64,000 bases of DNA from Mastigias papua (GCA_964019165.1 OZ025274.1:7120855-7184854); one strand, 5' to 3'; counted from the stretch's first letter, positions 1 through 46,970 are shown. A program made the numbers and translations. The notes: generated from the letters alone by a model not told the origin.

Positions 1-1345
1 ACCAATCTGTTCTCTCAAATCCCTCTTTGCTACAGAGTTGTTAATGAACGTATCGTGCTACATTATCATGCCTTTTCTTATACTCCTTTTGTGCCAATAT
101 GCTACACTCAAACCAGATGACTAATAGTTTCCGTTTTCCCCGCACACATTCTACACAGAGGAGACTCTGAATATAGAAATTGGTATATTCTGTTCATAGT
201 CGACAAATATCTCAATCTGTTATCAATTTCCACGAAAATGGTAGACAAGATATTGGTCTTCCTCAAAAACCTTCCTAAACCTCGGGTCTGTGAGCAATTA
301 GAGAATACTGTTGCAAAACATCTCCAAAAACGGTTTGAACTTCCTGTCTCAGCTTCTCTCAGCAATGCTGTTCTTCCTTACAACTATTTTGGCCTAAACA
401 TTCAATTGCCCTCTACTTACACGATGTCAATCTTTACTAAGAAACGCACTAAGAAACTCTTAAAATAAAGACATACAGGCTCTGTGGAAGTCCACATCCT
501 CTCATACCAATATCCAATATGATACATGTAGGAACACAAAAGACGTCTTGAAAAGCTATTCATAATGATCACGAGGATAGACTCAAAAAACCATCTAATT
601 TCTCAAGTGTCTTTCTTCTCCAATATGATCGATAACTCCTCATTTATAGTCAACCCTCTCTGGTCACCAGTTCAAGGACAGCCACCCAAGAGTATCTTCA
701 ACTTATCTATTCGATACTTAAGCAATTCGCTTCCCAATCGTACTAACCCTACCAAATGGGGATTTCTCCTACTACTGATTGTTCGTTCTGCTTTCGGCCT
801 GAGTCCCTGCTGCATGTTGTTGCAGGTTGCAAAAAGTATCTTGAGCAAAGTAGATATACCTGGTATCATGACTCTATCCTTCATTTTCTGGCAAAATCAT
901 TTCTATCCATCAAAAACCAGTTTCTACACGTAGGTATTCCAGGCTTTATCAGTCCTTCTGTTTTAACATGTCTTCGTCTAGATTTGCTTTTATTCACTCC
1001 TGATAAGTGTATGTACATCCTTGAACTAACAGTTGGTTTCGAGATAAATTTAAGGAATAATTCTCATAGGAAGTAACTCAAATAAGGGAACAAGAGACCT
1101 GACTAAGGGAACAGCAGCAAAAATTCAATGAAGTTAAATATGTAAATTTATTCATGAGTGTTCTTGGTGTTTTTTGACCAGCACACTTCAATCTGTCTTG
1201 ATAAGTTAAAAGATCTTAAATACGACGTCACAACAAGAGACTATATAATACAACGTACAATGATCTTTGCCATGAGAACAACGTATTACATATTCTGTCG
1301 CCGAAATAAACACAGGGACTCACCAGAACTTCTTATGCTTTAAGT
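1..1345 (+). pseudogene. 3' fragment of an RLE-type (R2-like) LINE
   Basis: Broken reading frames on the plus strand match, segment by segment, the C-terminal half of the LINE at 50374-53440. Examples are the stretch around 270-410 (thumb region ending GLNI), a CCHC zinc motif (C-x2-C-x7-H-x4-C) at about 784-830, the RYTW-HDSILHF block that follows it, and an ELTVG block near 1025. The C-terminal block ends at the stop at 1341-1343. Frames shift several times, and the first acidic residue pair of the endonuclease reads LD instead of PD. A LINE with a C-terminal CCHC plus PD-(D/E)xK nuclease is typical of R2/NeSL/R4-type elements. Only the 3' part is present, in keeping with 5' truncation, though the window edge cuts it as well. 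It lies downstream of the last visible DRC2 exon, probably within that gene. The 3' UTR-like tail runs to about 1450. Confidence 0.75.
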
Positions 1346-1911
1346 GTTAACTATTCTATTCCTATTTTTTTCGTGTCTTGTGTTATCCAAGTAGCCATCT
1401 GTAGACTAACTTTTCAAGCGAGGTTTACAGTTGCGTATTTAGATGGAAAATTCATAAGTTTTCATTAATATTATTATACATTTTGAACATAGAGCACCAT
1501 CGGAAAATTATTCTACAACGCCAAATTTCCATGATATGGGAACCATTGTCCCTTATAATTCCTTGAGTTTAATTACAATGAAACTTATATAGAATTCCTT
1601 TGATATTTACGATATCCAGGTTTTCTAGGTTGCCTGTGAAACCTGTTATTCCAATAAAAACAAACGTACATCGCAGTTATCTTGAGTTCACCAGGATCTC
1701 AATGTGTATGCAAATGGAGTGGAAGCTAACAAAACATCCTATGGTTGAGAAAAACTGAAGCATTAACCCTCAAGAACTGGCAATTGTTGAGGAATATAAC
1801 CTGTTAGCAACTGTTGGAGAAAGCCATTTTTTTCCTTTCAAACTCAAGCTTTCATATCCATATGCTACCCACATCAAATAATATTTCCTGTTACAAATCT
1901 ATGGTACTAAC

Positions 1912-11336
<9,425 letters not shown>

Positions 11337-13068
11337 TGTTGCAAGTAAACTCTTTCCTCAAAGTTAGATTTCTTCTGTATCTTTTAGCAGAAGGATACCT
11401 TTCCTATGAAAATACTTATCATTTCAAGGATATATATTATCATTAGCAATCAAAGCAGCAGTCAGTATGCTAATGGTTTGCCCATGTTTAAGTAATAGCT
11501 ACAGTTTTAGTGCATATCAATCTGTCAGTCAAGCCTAACAGAATGAATATGATGAAGACAGGCATTTTACAGGAATTGGGTAACACAAAAATTAGGAAAA
11601 CATTTATCAATGAATTAGATAGAATTGTTCTGTCTATGTTTGAAGCATGTATTTAACAACTTTAAACAAAGTACAAACCTTTGACCTAAGAGCTCAATAG
11701 ACCTAAAGTGAGACTAATGGCAGACATATTCTGCCTATTTATAGTTATTCAACATGTAATCAAGAGTTGCAATACAGCCTTTCGTTTCGGCAAAGACATA
11801 AAAATGGGCTGATGAGGGCTAAAATTGTAACATTAGCAAACTACATTATTGTAATTATACTAACTTAGTGGGTATTTAGTAATTTTTCTAAGACAAGCTC
11901 CACATTATCTATCCAACTGTTATTAATCTGTTGATTATTATTATTAGTTACTTTTATAATACTAAAAACCAAAGGGGCTGTATAGATGTAAATAGTGTGG
12001 CCCATCAATAGAAGAATGCTCCTAATCATAAACAGTGGGCTTGTGATTGAAATATGGCTTTGAGAACAGTTCTAAAGTGTATGGTACTGAATGAGCTGAT
12101 AAGATGCATAGTGCAATGTGCATATATGAGATATGTTGGCAAGAAAATTAGTTGAAACTGAGAACAGTAGTAGTAAACAAAAACTCTTGAATATGGAATC
12201 CAGATGGAAAACTGGAATCAAGTTTGAAGTAGATTTATTAATTTAAGCGCCTATTAAACTTTTGTAAATAAGCAGTATCATAAATAAACTGAATATGACA
12301 AATATAACATAGTATTTCAAAATAAAAATATTTCAATGTGTGCGGCAGATAATGGGAATGAGGATTAAACTAATGCACAGATGAGCAATAAACCAATATA
12401 AGGAACGAGAAAGTTTAGCACATCATGTTTTCTATAAATCCCAAGTAATAGGGCACATCTGATTCCATTAATCTGCCTTTTCCGCAACTAGGGGAAAACT
12501 CAGTAAACAGTGCGTATATTTACAAACGCTGCCGCAAATTCTCTCGTAGAATTAGGAACTATAAAATTACTAAGTCCTTACTAGGGTTGTTTTCGGAATT
12601 GGCATGGGAGAATAGTGTGTACACCATAAACCTGCCCCAAAAATTTTCAAAATGGTTACGCCAGTTTGCATAAATAAGGATAAGATGCTCGACAGTTGGA
12701 AGAAATATAAACGCTACACAGGTTGAGCTCCACATGTACTGTTTAGATATTAGGACCATACCGATAAGTTATAGGATCTCTGAAGACAGTATCATATAGA
12801 TCAGTCACCTGTAGATTTAAAACCAAAGCTGCGCTATTTGCTGAAAATCCTGTTCGTCTTTTGGCCAGGGCAGCAAGTAAATATGATTTCCAGGGCAACA
12901 ACTAAGCCTCTTGGTCAGTATCGATTTCGAGGTTCAACTGTTATACTGGATACTGGATCGAGCATGTCTATTGTCTTTAACAAATTTTTTTTGAAGCCCG
13001 CGATATTTGATCGACGCCATCTTGGTCTACCCAGAAAGGCCGTGACAATACCTATGTACTAACTAACA
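11337..13068. other. Intergenic region upstream of DRC2
   Basis: This holds the presumed 5' UTR and promoter of DRC2, followed by AT-rich sequence in which I recognise no gene. A short open stretch at 12838-13062 contains DTGSS by chance and has no family support. The left end of the P-element relic that follows must lie near the right side of this interval, but I could not find its terminal repeat. Confidence 0.5.
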
Positions 13069-16000
13069 ATGCCCAGTTGCAGTGCATATAGCTGCACAAA
13101 TCGTAACGAGAAGACGGATCGGACTTCAGAATCTCCAAGAAGGCTAAATTTCATAGGTGAATAACTGTGTTATGCTATATTCTGTCTGTATTTTGTATAA
13201 CTTAATAATAGTCATATTATGGCACCGTAAAGCGATAGGCCTTTTCAAAATCGAATGTATGTTCTTTCCGACTCCCACAAAACAAGCTTTTTCAATTGAT
13301 AATGAGGAGGAAGACAAACAGAGGCATCCTATTCCTTCAAGTTTGAATGCTATTAACAAATTATATAATAAAACGTGACAGACGAACAACGCCTCTAGTT
13401 AGAGTCGCAATCGGCGAACAAGTGTAAGGACTAAGACCTATAAATGAATCGAAAATTAAAAAATGAATTTGATGTGGGGATAAAAACTGTTCAAATCTTG
13501 GGACGTAAGGAAATAAAGAACCGACGAAATAAACTTGTGTCAGCTGCTGGCAAGCTCGTTAGATGTTTTCTGATGACTGTTCACTATGCTCAATTTTTGT
13601 TGCAAGATTCCCAAAAGACTCGGAGAGACGTCAAAAATGGACCGTGAACCTTCGAAGAGAGCACTTTAAGCCTAGCAAGAGTAGTATCATTTGCTCGGAG
13701 CATTTTGAAAGCTCTTGTTTTGACAGGACAGGCCAGGCCAAACGGTTCGTTTGAAATATGATGCAGAGCCAACAATATTCCAATTTCCGGAGCACTTGAT
13801 TAAGGTGATTTTGAATTGAAATGTTCTGCAACTACAAATCTAGACTATGAAGATGAAATGAACTTCTTACTGCATTTGTTGTATTCTTCAAAAGAAGGAC
13901 ATGTGGCAGGCTTTAGAGCCTTCAGTTTTTGAAATAGTAGCCAATTTAGCCTTCAGCTCAGAAAAAGTAGTTAAGTTGAATGTAATTACATTTCATTTTG
14001 GTAGGTAAATAAAAAAAGAAAAGCCCCATTAAACAGAGAAGTCAATCTGAATGATGATAAAGTACCAGAGCACTCTACTTCAGACCATATTGAACTCCTC
14101 TCAACCCCAGAAAAAAAGATAAAAACCAGTGTGTTGAATGATCATGCATACAGTATAACTGAATCACCAAAAAAAATGAAAAAGAGATTAGATCTTGCAA
14201 ATTCAAAGATAGCTTTATTAAAAAATAAACTGAAGACTTCACAACAGAAAGCAAGGAGACTAAAATCCAATATTAGCTCTTTAAAGTCTGTCATATAATG
14301 CCTGAAGGACAAGAACCTGATTTCAGCTAACTGTGAAGATATTATCCAGGAGGCTTTCTCAGGAACAACTCTAGCTCTTATGAAGAGAATTGCTTTAGGG
14401 AAAAAGTCAAATAAAGGTTACAAGTATTCTGAGGAGCTGAGGTCATTTGCTATAACACTTCAATTCTATTCAAGCAAAGCCTATGATTTTGTGAGGCAGA
14501 CTTTAAACTTTGCTCTACCACATCCCACAGAAATTAGAAAATGCTATAGCAAAGTGACTGCAGAGCCAGGATTTACTCAGTCTGCTTTTAATGCACTTCA
14601 TGCCAGAGTTGTATCTGCAAGAGAAAAGGGTCATGAGGTTATTTGCTCTCTCATGATTGATGAAATGGCAATAAATGGGATGGCAAAAAATATTATGGAT
14701 TTGTAGATCTTGTAATGGCATAGATAACAATGACTCACTGCCACTTGCTAAGGATGCACTTGTTTTCATGGTGGTTGCAGTAAACAGCACCTGAAAAGTT
14801 CCATGTGCATACTTCCTTGTAGATGGACTAAGTGCCATTGAAAGAGCAAACCTGATCAAGATTTGTCTCAGAAAGCTCTTTGATGTTGGGGTTAATGTCA
14901 TCTCCCTAACTTGTGATGGTCCCTCTTGCCATTTCAGTATATTATCTGAGCTAGGAGTGAATTTAAATCCCTTCAATTTGACAACATTCTTTCCGCATCC
15001 ACTCAATAGTGAGGCAAAAGTATATGCACTTCTAGATGTATGTCACATGCTAAAACTTGTCCGTAACACATTGGCAGATGGGGGAACCCTTAGAGATGAA
15101 GAGGGAAATAAAATTTATTGGAACTATGTTGTAGAGCTGCACAAACTCCAGACTTTTGAAGGACTAAGACTTGGCAACAAATTAAAAAAAGCTCATATTG
15201 AATGGAGACAACAAAAAATAAAGGCTAACCTTGCAGCTCAAGCCATCAGCTCCAGTGTTGCAGATGCATTGCAATATTGTTCAGACACTCTCAAGCTACC
15301 ACAATTTCAAGGATCAACTGCAACCTTTAAATTCATCCACATATTTGATCGTCTGTTTGATGTGCTTAATTCATGAAATCCTCTGTCAAAGAAGTTCAAG
15401 TCAGCTTTGTGTATCAATAATAGGGTAGCCTGGCAACCCTTCTTAGAGCAAGCCTTTGACTATATACTTGGCTTAACAGACACCAATGGCAATAACATGG
15501 TATTCTCATGTAGGAAGACAGGTTTCATTGGTTTCCTGGTTGCAATAAAGAGTGTTGAAGGCATATTCTGCAACTGGATTGCACAAGACAATGCCCTACT
15601 GAAACACCTTCTCGCATATAAACTAAGCCAAGGTCATCTCGAGCTTTTCTTTGGCGCAATCAGACCTTGTGGAGGATTCAACAACAATCCTACTTCAAAG
15701 CAGTTTACTGCAGCATATAAGCGTTTGATGACATGAAGTAGTATCAATAATGGGCAAGGTAACTGTTCAAACATAGATTCAACAAGTATCTTACACGTTA
15801 TGGAAGATAATTGCAATATAAATGGTCAGCTGATGTCTATATCAGATGCAGCTATCATCAGAAAATATGACTTGATGGGTCACACAGCTATCCAGGAAGA
15901 GCATAACTATGCAGATATACCTGTTATCAGCAGCATTTCACAATATAAGAAAGCAGCAATTTCCTACATTTCTGGGTATGTTGTAAAGATGGCTGAAAAG

Positions 16001-16441
16001 AGACTGAAATGCATTGAATGCTGCCATGCACTGAAACAACAAGACCATGGCATAGAAGACAGCTTTTTAAAGTTCAAGGACAGGGGTGGTCTCATCAAAG
16101 CCACTCCAAGTGTTATCATTGTGTGTGAGGAGACTGAGAAATGCTTCCAAAGGCTGCTCAAATTGCTTAAGGGCAATTTGCCACAAGAGGCTGGAATTCC
16201 AGATGCTATTGCAATGGCAGTCTTGAGATCTGTAAATTTAAAGAAGGTGTTTACAGTCCTTGAACAACACATGCTAGATTTGCCAGTTATGGATAATCAT
16301 ATATTCTCGCTAGTAAAACTTGTTTCAAGATGCTACTGCACAATACGATTACATCACCTTGGCAAGGAATTCAATGCAAAAACCAGTGATAAGAAAGTCA
16401 GAAAGCAACTAACAAAGCTTGTCTTATTTAAACACCAGTGA
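13069..16441 (+). pseudogene. Decayed P-element-type THAP transposase
   Basis: Plus-strand relic with the same layout as the intact P element at 46450-50365, but clearly a different family. A THAP zinc-finger exon starts at 13069 (C-x4-C) and ends at a GT donor at 13156. A second exon (13607-13804) carries the rest of the THAP fold, including ICSEHF and a C-terminal FPEHL. From about 14010 follow a lysine-rich coiled coil, then the RNase H-like core: an LMIDEMAI block, a CDGPS block near 14910, LDVCHMLKLVRN near 15040, and GHLELFF with GGFNNNPT near 15640. These hold the equivalents of the three catalytic acidic residues. It is broken by stops (for example after LNS at about 15376 and after KRLMT at about 15736) and frameshifts (about 13145, 13740 and 14700). 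The last frame ends at 16441. Inactive as it stands. Confidence 0.85.
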
Positions 16442-17178
16442 CAGTATGTATAGACTGTAGCTATAATCTAGTTTCTGGAATCAACCAAAGTAATAATTCG
16501 AACTTGTAATTTTTGCAAGGAACATTATGATATTTACTGAGTAAAATACACTGCAACATATAAACGTAACTAAAACCGCTACAAATGTCAGTCCTAGTAC
16601 TCTAGCATTAAGCCCGTACTTGCATGGGAATACCGCTAGGCCTAGCTTGAAATTCGTCTCCACTGGACCTCCTTTGATAAAAATGGGTTTCCTCGTCCAT
16701 AATGATATACTCATTACTTTTCCAAACGTTTATGCACGCTTTCGCTGACTTCATTTGTTGATTAATAGATGCTCGATTATTATTGATACTCTTTGGGTGG
16801 GGGCTTATTCGAGGGGAGAGCTTATTAGAGGGAGGAGTTATGAAATTACGTGACAAATGCTTCAAAAACCTCATTGTCAAAATTCCTTTTGGCTCACTCA
16901 AGAAGTACGTAGCGGTGAGGGGGTGGTGGTATCCTTCAGTTTTGTGACAAGCTGAGCTATGAAAATGTTAGGGGTAGGGGGAAGAGGGTGTCAAGCTACA
17001 TTATTTCCGAAAAATTTCGGACGGTTAAATTTTCGGACAGATAGGTTTTCCGAAAATTTTACCGTACGAAACTTCTAGCGTCCGAAATTTATACCGTCCG
17101 ACAATTTTATCACAGCTATACTATATCAGATGTGGACAAATCGAGACACACAAGCTACATGCGGCTCTTTGAAAGTTA
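16442..17178. repeat. Intergenic stretch with a foldback repeat
   Basis: Non-coding. From 17004 to 17108 the motif (T)CCGAAA-TTT recurs in both orientations next to CCGT/ACGG, so that the block can fold on itself. An example is the pair CGGTTAAATTTTCGG and CCGAAAATTTTACCG. This is probably a short foldback or MITE. The right end of the P-element relic should lie between 16442 and here, but I did not find it. Confidence 0.5.
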
Positions 17179-17460
17179 GGGAGCGGTCATTATTTATGAG
17201 CGGGGAGGGTACTGGAGATAAAATGGCGTGGCAACTAAAAAAATAAGTTGTGTTATGTGGGGTAGAAGAATAATTTTTGACCACTGGGGTAGTGTGAAAA
17301 TATACACCATATTTAAGCATAAATGCACCCTTGCTTTACTATTTTCCTTCGGTGGGGTAAAGAAAATTTGACTTAAGCGAATGGTGGGGTAAAATGTTTT
17401 TGAGTGCACATAGCACTTTCTCTTCAGGCCCCACACCGGCCATAAATAATAACTGCTCCC
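17179..17460. mobile_element. PIF/Harbinger-like MITE with TTA duplication
   Basis: 282 bp bounded by inverted repeats. The left end reads GGGAGCGGTCATTATTTATG and the right end, reverse-complemented, reads GGGAGCAGTTATTATTTATG. TTA directly flanks both ends (17176-17178 and 17461-17463). A 3-bp TTA duplication is the hallmark of PIF/Harbinger. There is no transposase inside. Confidence 0.7.
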
Positions 17461-17888
17461 TTAGTCTACGTCTCAAGAAACGTTTCTTAACTCATAAGAT
17501 GAATATAGAGCATTTTTCTTGCAATTAGGAGTGAAATTACTATCTACTAGCAAATTTTACTTTGATATGAATTCACAATTTTTTCGTAGCAGCTCTGTTA
17601 GTTTTCATTACTATTTTTATAGACGCAAGAAAACTATTTCTGTCAAGTTTATCATTCTTTTGTCGCTCTCAGCCATCTGATCCTTATAACCAGCGTCCCT
17701 TATCCTAGAGGAGCGTGGCAACTCCTGTACCATATAGGAATTTTGTGAGATTCTTCTCTAGATGACATTACTCATTGAGCTAGGGATGAGAAGTTCAGAA
17801 TGAAGCTGTCGAGTAATCTGCTTTTGACTTTTTTCGAAGTTGCCATCCTAAGATATCCTATGTTTCGAGACACATGTGTATGTTTCGA

Positions 17889-18054
<166 letters not shown>

Positions 18055-18268
18055 TTTTAGCACACTTCTATAACTTGTTGCATTATATTTTATCTTTACA
18101 GACTATATCATATTCTCATATCCTATGTTATTGTATATTATGTCATTTTTGCTATATATATATAAGTCTTTATCATGGTCTTTATCATCATCTAGGTTAG
18201 GGGCTTATTCGAGGGGGCTAACTCTAAGACTTACGGATTTAAATCTACCACATCTAGCAAAGTCCGTA

Positions 18269-18772
18269 CTCTAGTGTCTCTAATAGAAGGGAGGAGGTAA
18301 TAGAAGGGAAGGTGTTCATGTTGACCAATTTTCAATAGAAGGGGGGGGGTGCTAGAAGAAGGTATTTATGTCAGCCAATTTTCAATAAAAAGGGGCGCTA
18401 ATAGAAGGAGTCCATGTTGGTAAATTATTTCATTAAAAGGCAATGGAATTACTGGGGTGGTGACACTGGTTACTTGACAATGGATAGCTGGTTGGAGATA
18501 GAGGTAAAACCAGAGCATTAGCACATTATATAGAGAAATAGACAAATATACAAAAAATGATGATAATGTAAAAAAATAGTTGGGCGTTTTGTTCTCACAT
18601 ACAGGACCATACTACTTTTATAAATCTCATAGCTTTTTCATTCAACATTCTGTGTTTCTGGTCATGATCGATTTGTAAAATTTAATAGAAGGGGGTGTTA
18701 ATAAGCAAAGGGGGGAGGGCAAATTCTCCTGAGACAAATAGACGGGTGGCCCGTCTATTAGAAACACTAGAG
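18269..18772. mobile_element. Putative MITE with CTCTAGTGT termini
   Basis: About 500 bp bounded by inverted repeats. The left end reads CTCTAGTGTCTCTAATAGA and the right end, reverse-complemented, reads CTCTAGTGTTTCTAATAGA. The motif TAATAGAAGGGG recurs several times inside, and a GACGGGTGGCCCGTC palindrome lies next to the right end. There is no coding potential and I found no clear target duplication. Confidence 0.45.
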
Positions 18773-19695
18773 CAGGTATGGAGCAAATTGCATATACATC
18801 ATTTATATTGATGAAATGGGCCCGTAGGCAAAGAGAGCTTGGGAGACACCCCCTAGAGCTCTGGAATCTGCTTTAGTACCCCCAGACAAATACATAAGTG
18901 CATTCTAATATTTTGTTTCGTTCTCGAAATTGTCAGAGTAGCCTCATTTGCAGATTACCATTTAGAATGCTTCATAGCAGTACGTAGAGAGAATGTACTC
19001 CATAGATTGGCTCATTGAATGAATAGCGAGTTTTCTATTCTTCCTCGCATGCCATCACCTGCTTTCATAAAATTTCCTCTTGGTAGAATTTATTCACCTC
19101 TACGTCCCTCAGTGAAGGCATGGTGAAAGCAACCAGAGAATGTGGGCTTGCTCTTCTCTCTTATGAAAGCTAGATTCAAATAGAAAAATAAAGCTGTTTA
19201 TGCTTTTTACTCATAGAAATCAAGTCTTGCATTTAATTTCTTTGTTTATTTTTTGACTTTGTCGAAAGGACGTGGCATGTTTGTGTTACACAAATTGCTT
19301 TGTTACTCATCCATCAGGCATAGTGCCACTGGGGTGGGGGGTGGGGGCTTTAGTCAGGACTTCTCTCCAAGAATTTTTTCTTCTCAATTTTACATTCAAA
19401 TGAAGATTTGTCCTATATACGCGCCTGAGCATCATACTAATCTGCCAAATTTTCCTATGGGAGGTATACTGTTAGCCAATTTAAAGGATCAAACTTACAA
19501 ACATTCGTATCGCGTCAGTCCCAACCATCATGGCTTCTCATGACCCGACACCGGGCAATTGCTATGCTCGAAGTACCCTTGCTCCCCCCCTAACAAAAAC
19601 CCAATGGCTACCTGTCAGTGATGGAATAGCAGGTATAGGACGGGCGTTGTCTAGCAATATGTACATATCTAATAATGAATGAAGCACTGCACCAC
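18773..19695. other. Intergenic, no recognisable gene
   Basis: AT-rich sequence with a G-rich patch near 19330. The longest open frame (19253-19543, plus) shows no family signature. Confidence 0.4.
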
Positions 19696-19960
19696 TTAGG
19701 GGGACTGAGGCTTTAGCCTACATTTTCCAGGAACGATTTTAGGAGGAACAAGGAATAGTGGATAGCACGTTTTTCCATTTTTATGTTCCCAATCATGTAA
19801 GTTCCAAACACATGTTTTGCAGCTAACATGGGGTGCAAATGGCTTGTCTTTGTCTCCAAGTTCAACTCCAAAGTAAACAAGATATGACTTCACAAAATCA
19901 GTTAGTTTTGCAATGCGACCAGGAAGAACCTGTCAGGATGACTTTTACATTTGCGATCCA
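19696..19960 (-). pseudogene. Fragment of a repetitive YFG...GDKDK...CKTC protein
   Basis: The minus strand encodes a block with CKSHPDRF, then GRIAKL, YFGVELGDKDKPFAPHVSC, KTCVWNLHDW, and a C-terminal VPPKI. I recall this pattern, a Cys-rich module with YFG-x-KxGDQDK-x-WAPH and a C-x2-C, from highly repeated hypothetical proteins of invertebrates that probably travel with mobile elements. There is at least one frameshift near 19930. It lies about 750 bp downstream of the MCM7 stop. Function unknown. Confidence 0.45.
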
Positions 19961-20703
19961 TTCTCTCTCGTTCTAAAATACTAAATAGATGGACTAGATC
20001 TGTTCCTTGCAATTTCAAGTCACATTGTTGTCGATCGCAATCTAACTCAATTCATACTACTTCTAGCATACACTCATCAACTCAGAATTCGTCTTATGTC
20101 CTTTCTCTATCTCTACTTCAAACTAACTGACTTGCTTACGAAACTACGCGGCCATCTAATGCTAACCTTTTGGCAACTACTATCTAAGAAAAACAAGTAA
20201 ATACGGATAGCAGGAAAGTGAATAGTTGCGGTTCGATAATTCCGATCAATTGCGGCTCTACTAACGAAAAATACACTCAAGTTCTATATAAAAACAAAGG
20301 TCACACCAGCTACAGTCTTGAACTGAGTACTATCAGGGTCAAAATGTGCACAAACCATGTCTCAAAAACGTGACCTGACCTGCATTATTCAAGTATCAAC
20401 TGATAAAGAGAATAATAGATTCCTTCCCAATAATATTGGCATGAAAAACTATCTAAATAAGTATCAAAATGTCGTAAGAAAACATATTTTTAAAAACTGC
20501 TAGATATGTTATACTAAAGGAAAGATGATGGTATGTCTATACAGGCAATCTATCAGGCAAAAAACTAAACATAAGATAAAGAAAGCCACTTGTTTGACCT
20601 TGAACATTTATCTACAAACAAGTCACACTCGTGCAGTAAAAGTTCAAAGCAACAAATGACCATCTGTAGTGATGGACTTTTCATTTAAGTGTCTGGTTGC
20701 CTT

Positions 20704-45281
<24,578 letters not shown>

Positions 45282-46136
45282 GATGAAGAATGATCTAAAA
45301 GGAAGGATCTTTTTCATTACTGTTTGCAGTGCCATTGTTTCAAAGCTATCATTAGGAAAATGTGACAACAATACATGAATTCCATTCCTAAATATTGCTA
45401 TACTCCAAATTTTCTACAAATTTATATTTGCCCTGGAGGTTTATGCAAAACCCCTGGGAATGCTCTGTCCACTGTAATGGCAAATTTTTACTACATGACA
45501 GCTTACTTAAGCATTGTATCATACTGTAATGTTTGACCGAAGGAACTCTTCGACACTGAAATCTCCTGTAAATCTTCAGTCATCATTTTCTAGTATATCC
45601 ATCACACATAAACAATCAATTTTCTATTAATACTTGTTTTGCTTTTTCAACGCCCTTATGCTCAAGATGAGACCAACCCGTCTCAAAATATCCCCTTAGT
45701 AATGATTTCTTTTCACATGGGCCTATGGCTATGGGATAACACAAAAATCTCTAGCTTGATGGCAAAACACGCTGGCGATCATAGTGCAAGCCTAGAATTC
45801 TCCACATTTGGATTTTTCTGAGGCTGGAAGACTATATAAATGTCAAGGAGAGAAATGATCGTTCACAGTGCTCAACCAGTTTGCTGAGTTCGACCATATT
45901 CCTAACCACATGAGATGTTCCAAAATATTTAGGGCAAGACATGTTTTCACCTTTCAAATGGGCAATTACAATTTGCAAATTGGTATATCAGAGATAACAT
46001 TTCGTTTACGTCAATATCACTTACCACATGTGCACTTTAGTAATAACTGGTGAGTGCAATGCGAGAGTTAAGTGGCACGGAGGATAGCTTTATTCAACCA
46101 AGACCTGGCCAGCAGTTCACAGCTACAACACTGGCA

Positions 46137-46174
46137 GAGCCAATCAAGGCAACGAGAAATGAAAAGCGCGGGAG
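46137..46174 (-). promoter_or_regulatory. Candidate MCM7 promoter elements (CCAAT, E2F-like)
   Basis: An NF-Y-type AGCCAATCA (46138-46146) lies about 15 bp from GAAAAGCGCGGGAG, which resembles an E2F site on the minus strand (CCCGCGC followed by TTTTC). MCM genes are commonly E2F-driven. A strong splice donor (GTAAGTG) for a minus-strand transcript ends a candidate 5' exon at 46025, and the matching acceptor sits at 45295. The promoter position is therefore plausible but inferred. Confidence 0.4.
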
Positions 46175-46441
46175 ATCTTCATTGAAGTTTGGGAGGCTTG
46201 GTAACTAGTCATCCAATAACTTTTGAACTGTGCTTGCAGCACCCAGCACCTGATCGATGTCAATGATTTAAATCCACCTTCGAGATTTCGCTTATTTTGA
46301 CTGCTACAACACTCACAACGTAGACATTATGGCAAACTTTGTAAAACGGTGAGAGTGTCTTATGTTTATATTTATTGTTACGTACTATGCTGCGAGAGGA
46401 TATCTCAGTGAGTTCTACGGTCCCGGAAATAAATTCAGAGA

Positions 46442-46449
46442 ATGATAAC
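46442..46449. repeat. Target-site duplication, left copy (ATGATAAC)
   Basis: The 8-bp sequence directly left of the P element is identical to 50366-50373 on its right. An 8-bp duplication is standard for P elements. Confidence 0.95.
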
Positions 46450-46901
46450 CATAGAAATAGTAGGACTAGAACGAGGACTCTATTGTTCTCCGACCAATCC
46501 AGTGGGGCATGCATGGGGAGGCAATATGGCTGCTAACGACTGGTAAAAAGATTGTTGTTGTGACTGATCAACAACTTTGAGAAAGCGATTTTCTCAAAAA
46601 TGCTGAGTACATGCTAGTTTTTGTAGCTGAAACAGTGGATCTCATTCAAAGAGGCACCGCACTATTACATAAAAACAGATGGATTCAACGTCATTCTCGC
46701 TGGTAAGTTGTTTTAGGCCGATTTCTTCAGCAGTGGAGTATAACATAAATGTAGACTATAAGCCAGGAATAATGAAATAACACACGGTCATGCAGGTTTA
46801 CATTGGTAAACATAATCTCACTTACCGTTATCATGAATGTGATAGCGTTTCGTAATTGTCAATGGTGGAGAAGTCGTCAAACTTGGAGCGAATGCAAATA
46901 G

Positions 46902-46970
46902 CAGATCCTTGGCTGAGCGAATGCGACAAACAGATCCTTGGCTGAGCGAATGGGAAGAACAGATCCTTAG
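46902..46970. repeat. 29-bp tandem repeats inside the P element
   Basis: CAGATCCTTGGCTGAGCGAA recurs with a period of 29 bp at 46902 and 46931, with a partial third unit at 46960. A diverged GAGCGAATGCAAA precedes them. They lie in the non-coding 3' part of the P element and could be transposase-binding sites; this is inference. Confidence 0.7.

Noticed and set aside
12838..13062. Open frame with DTGSS, resembling an aspartic protease active site
   Set aside because: Only the five-residue motif fits. There is no second lobe and no flanking retroelement domains, and it lies upstream of the THAP relic start. Most likely chance.
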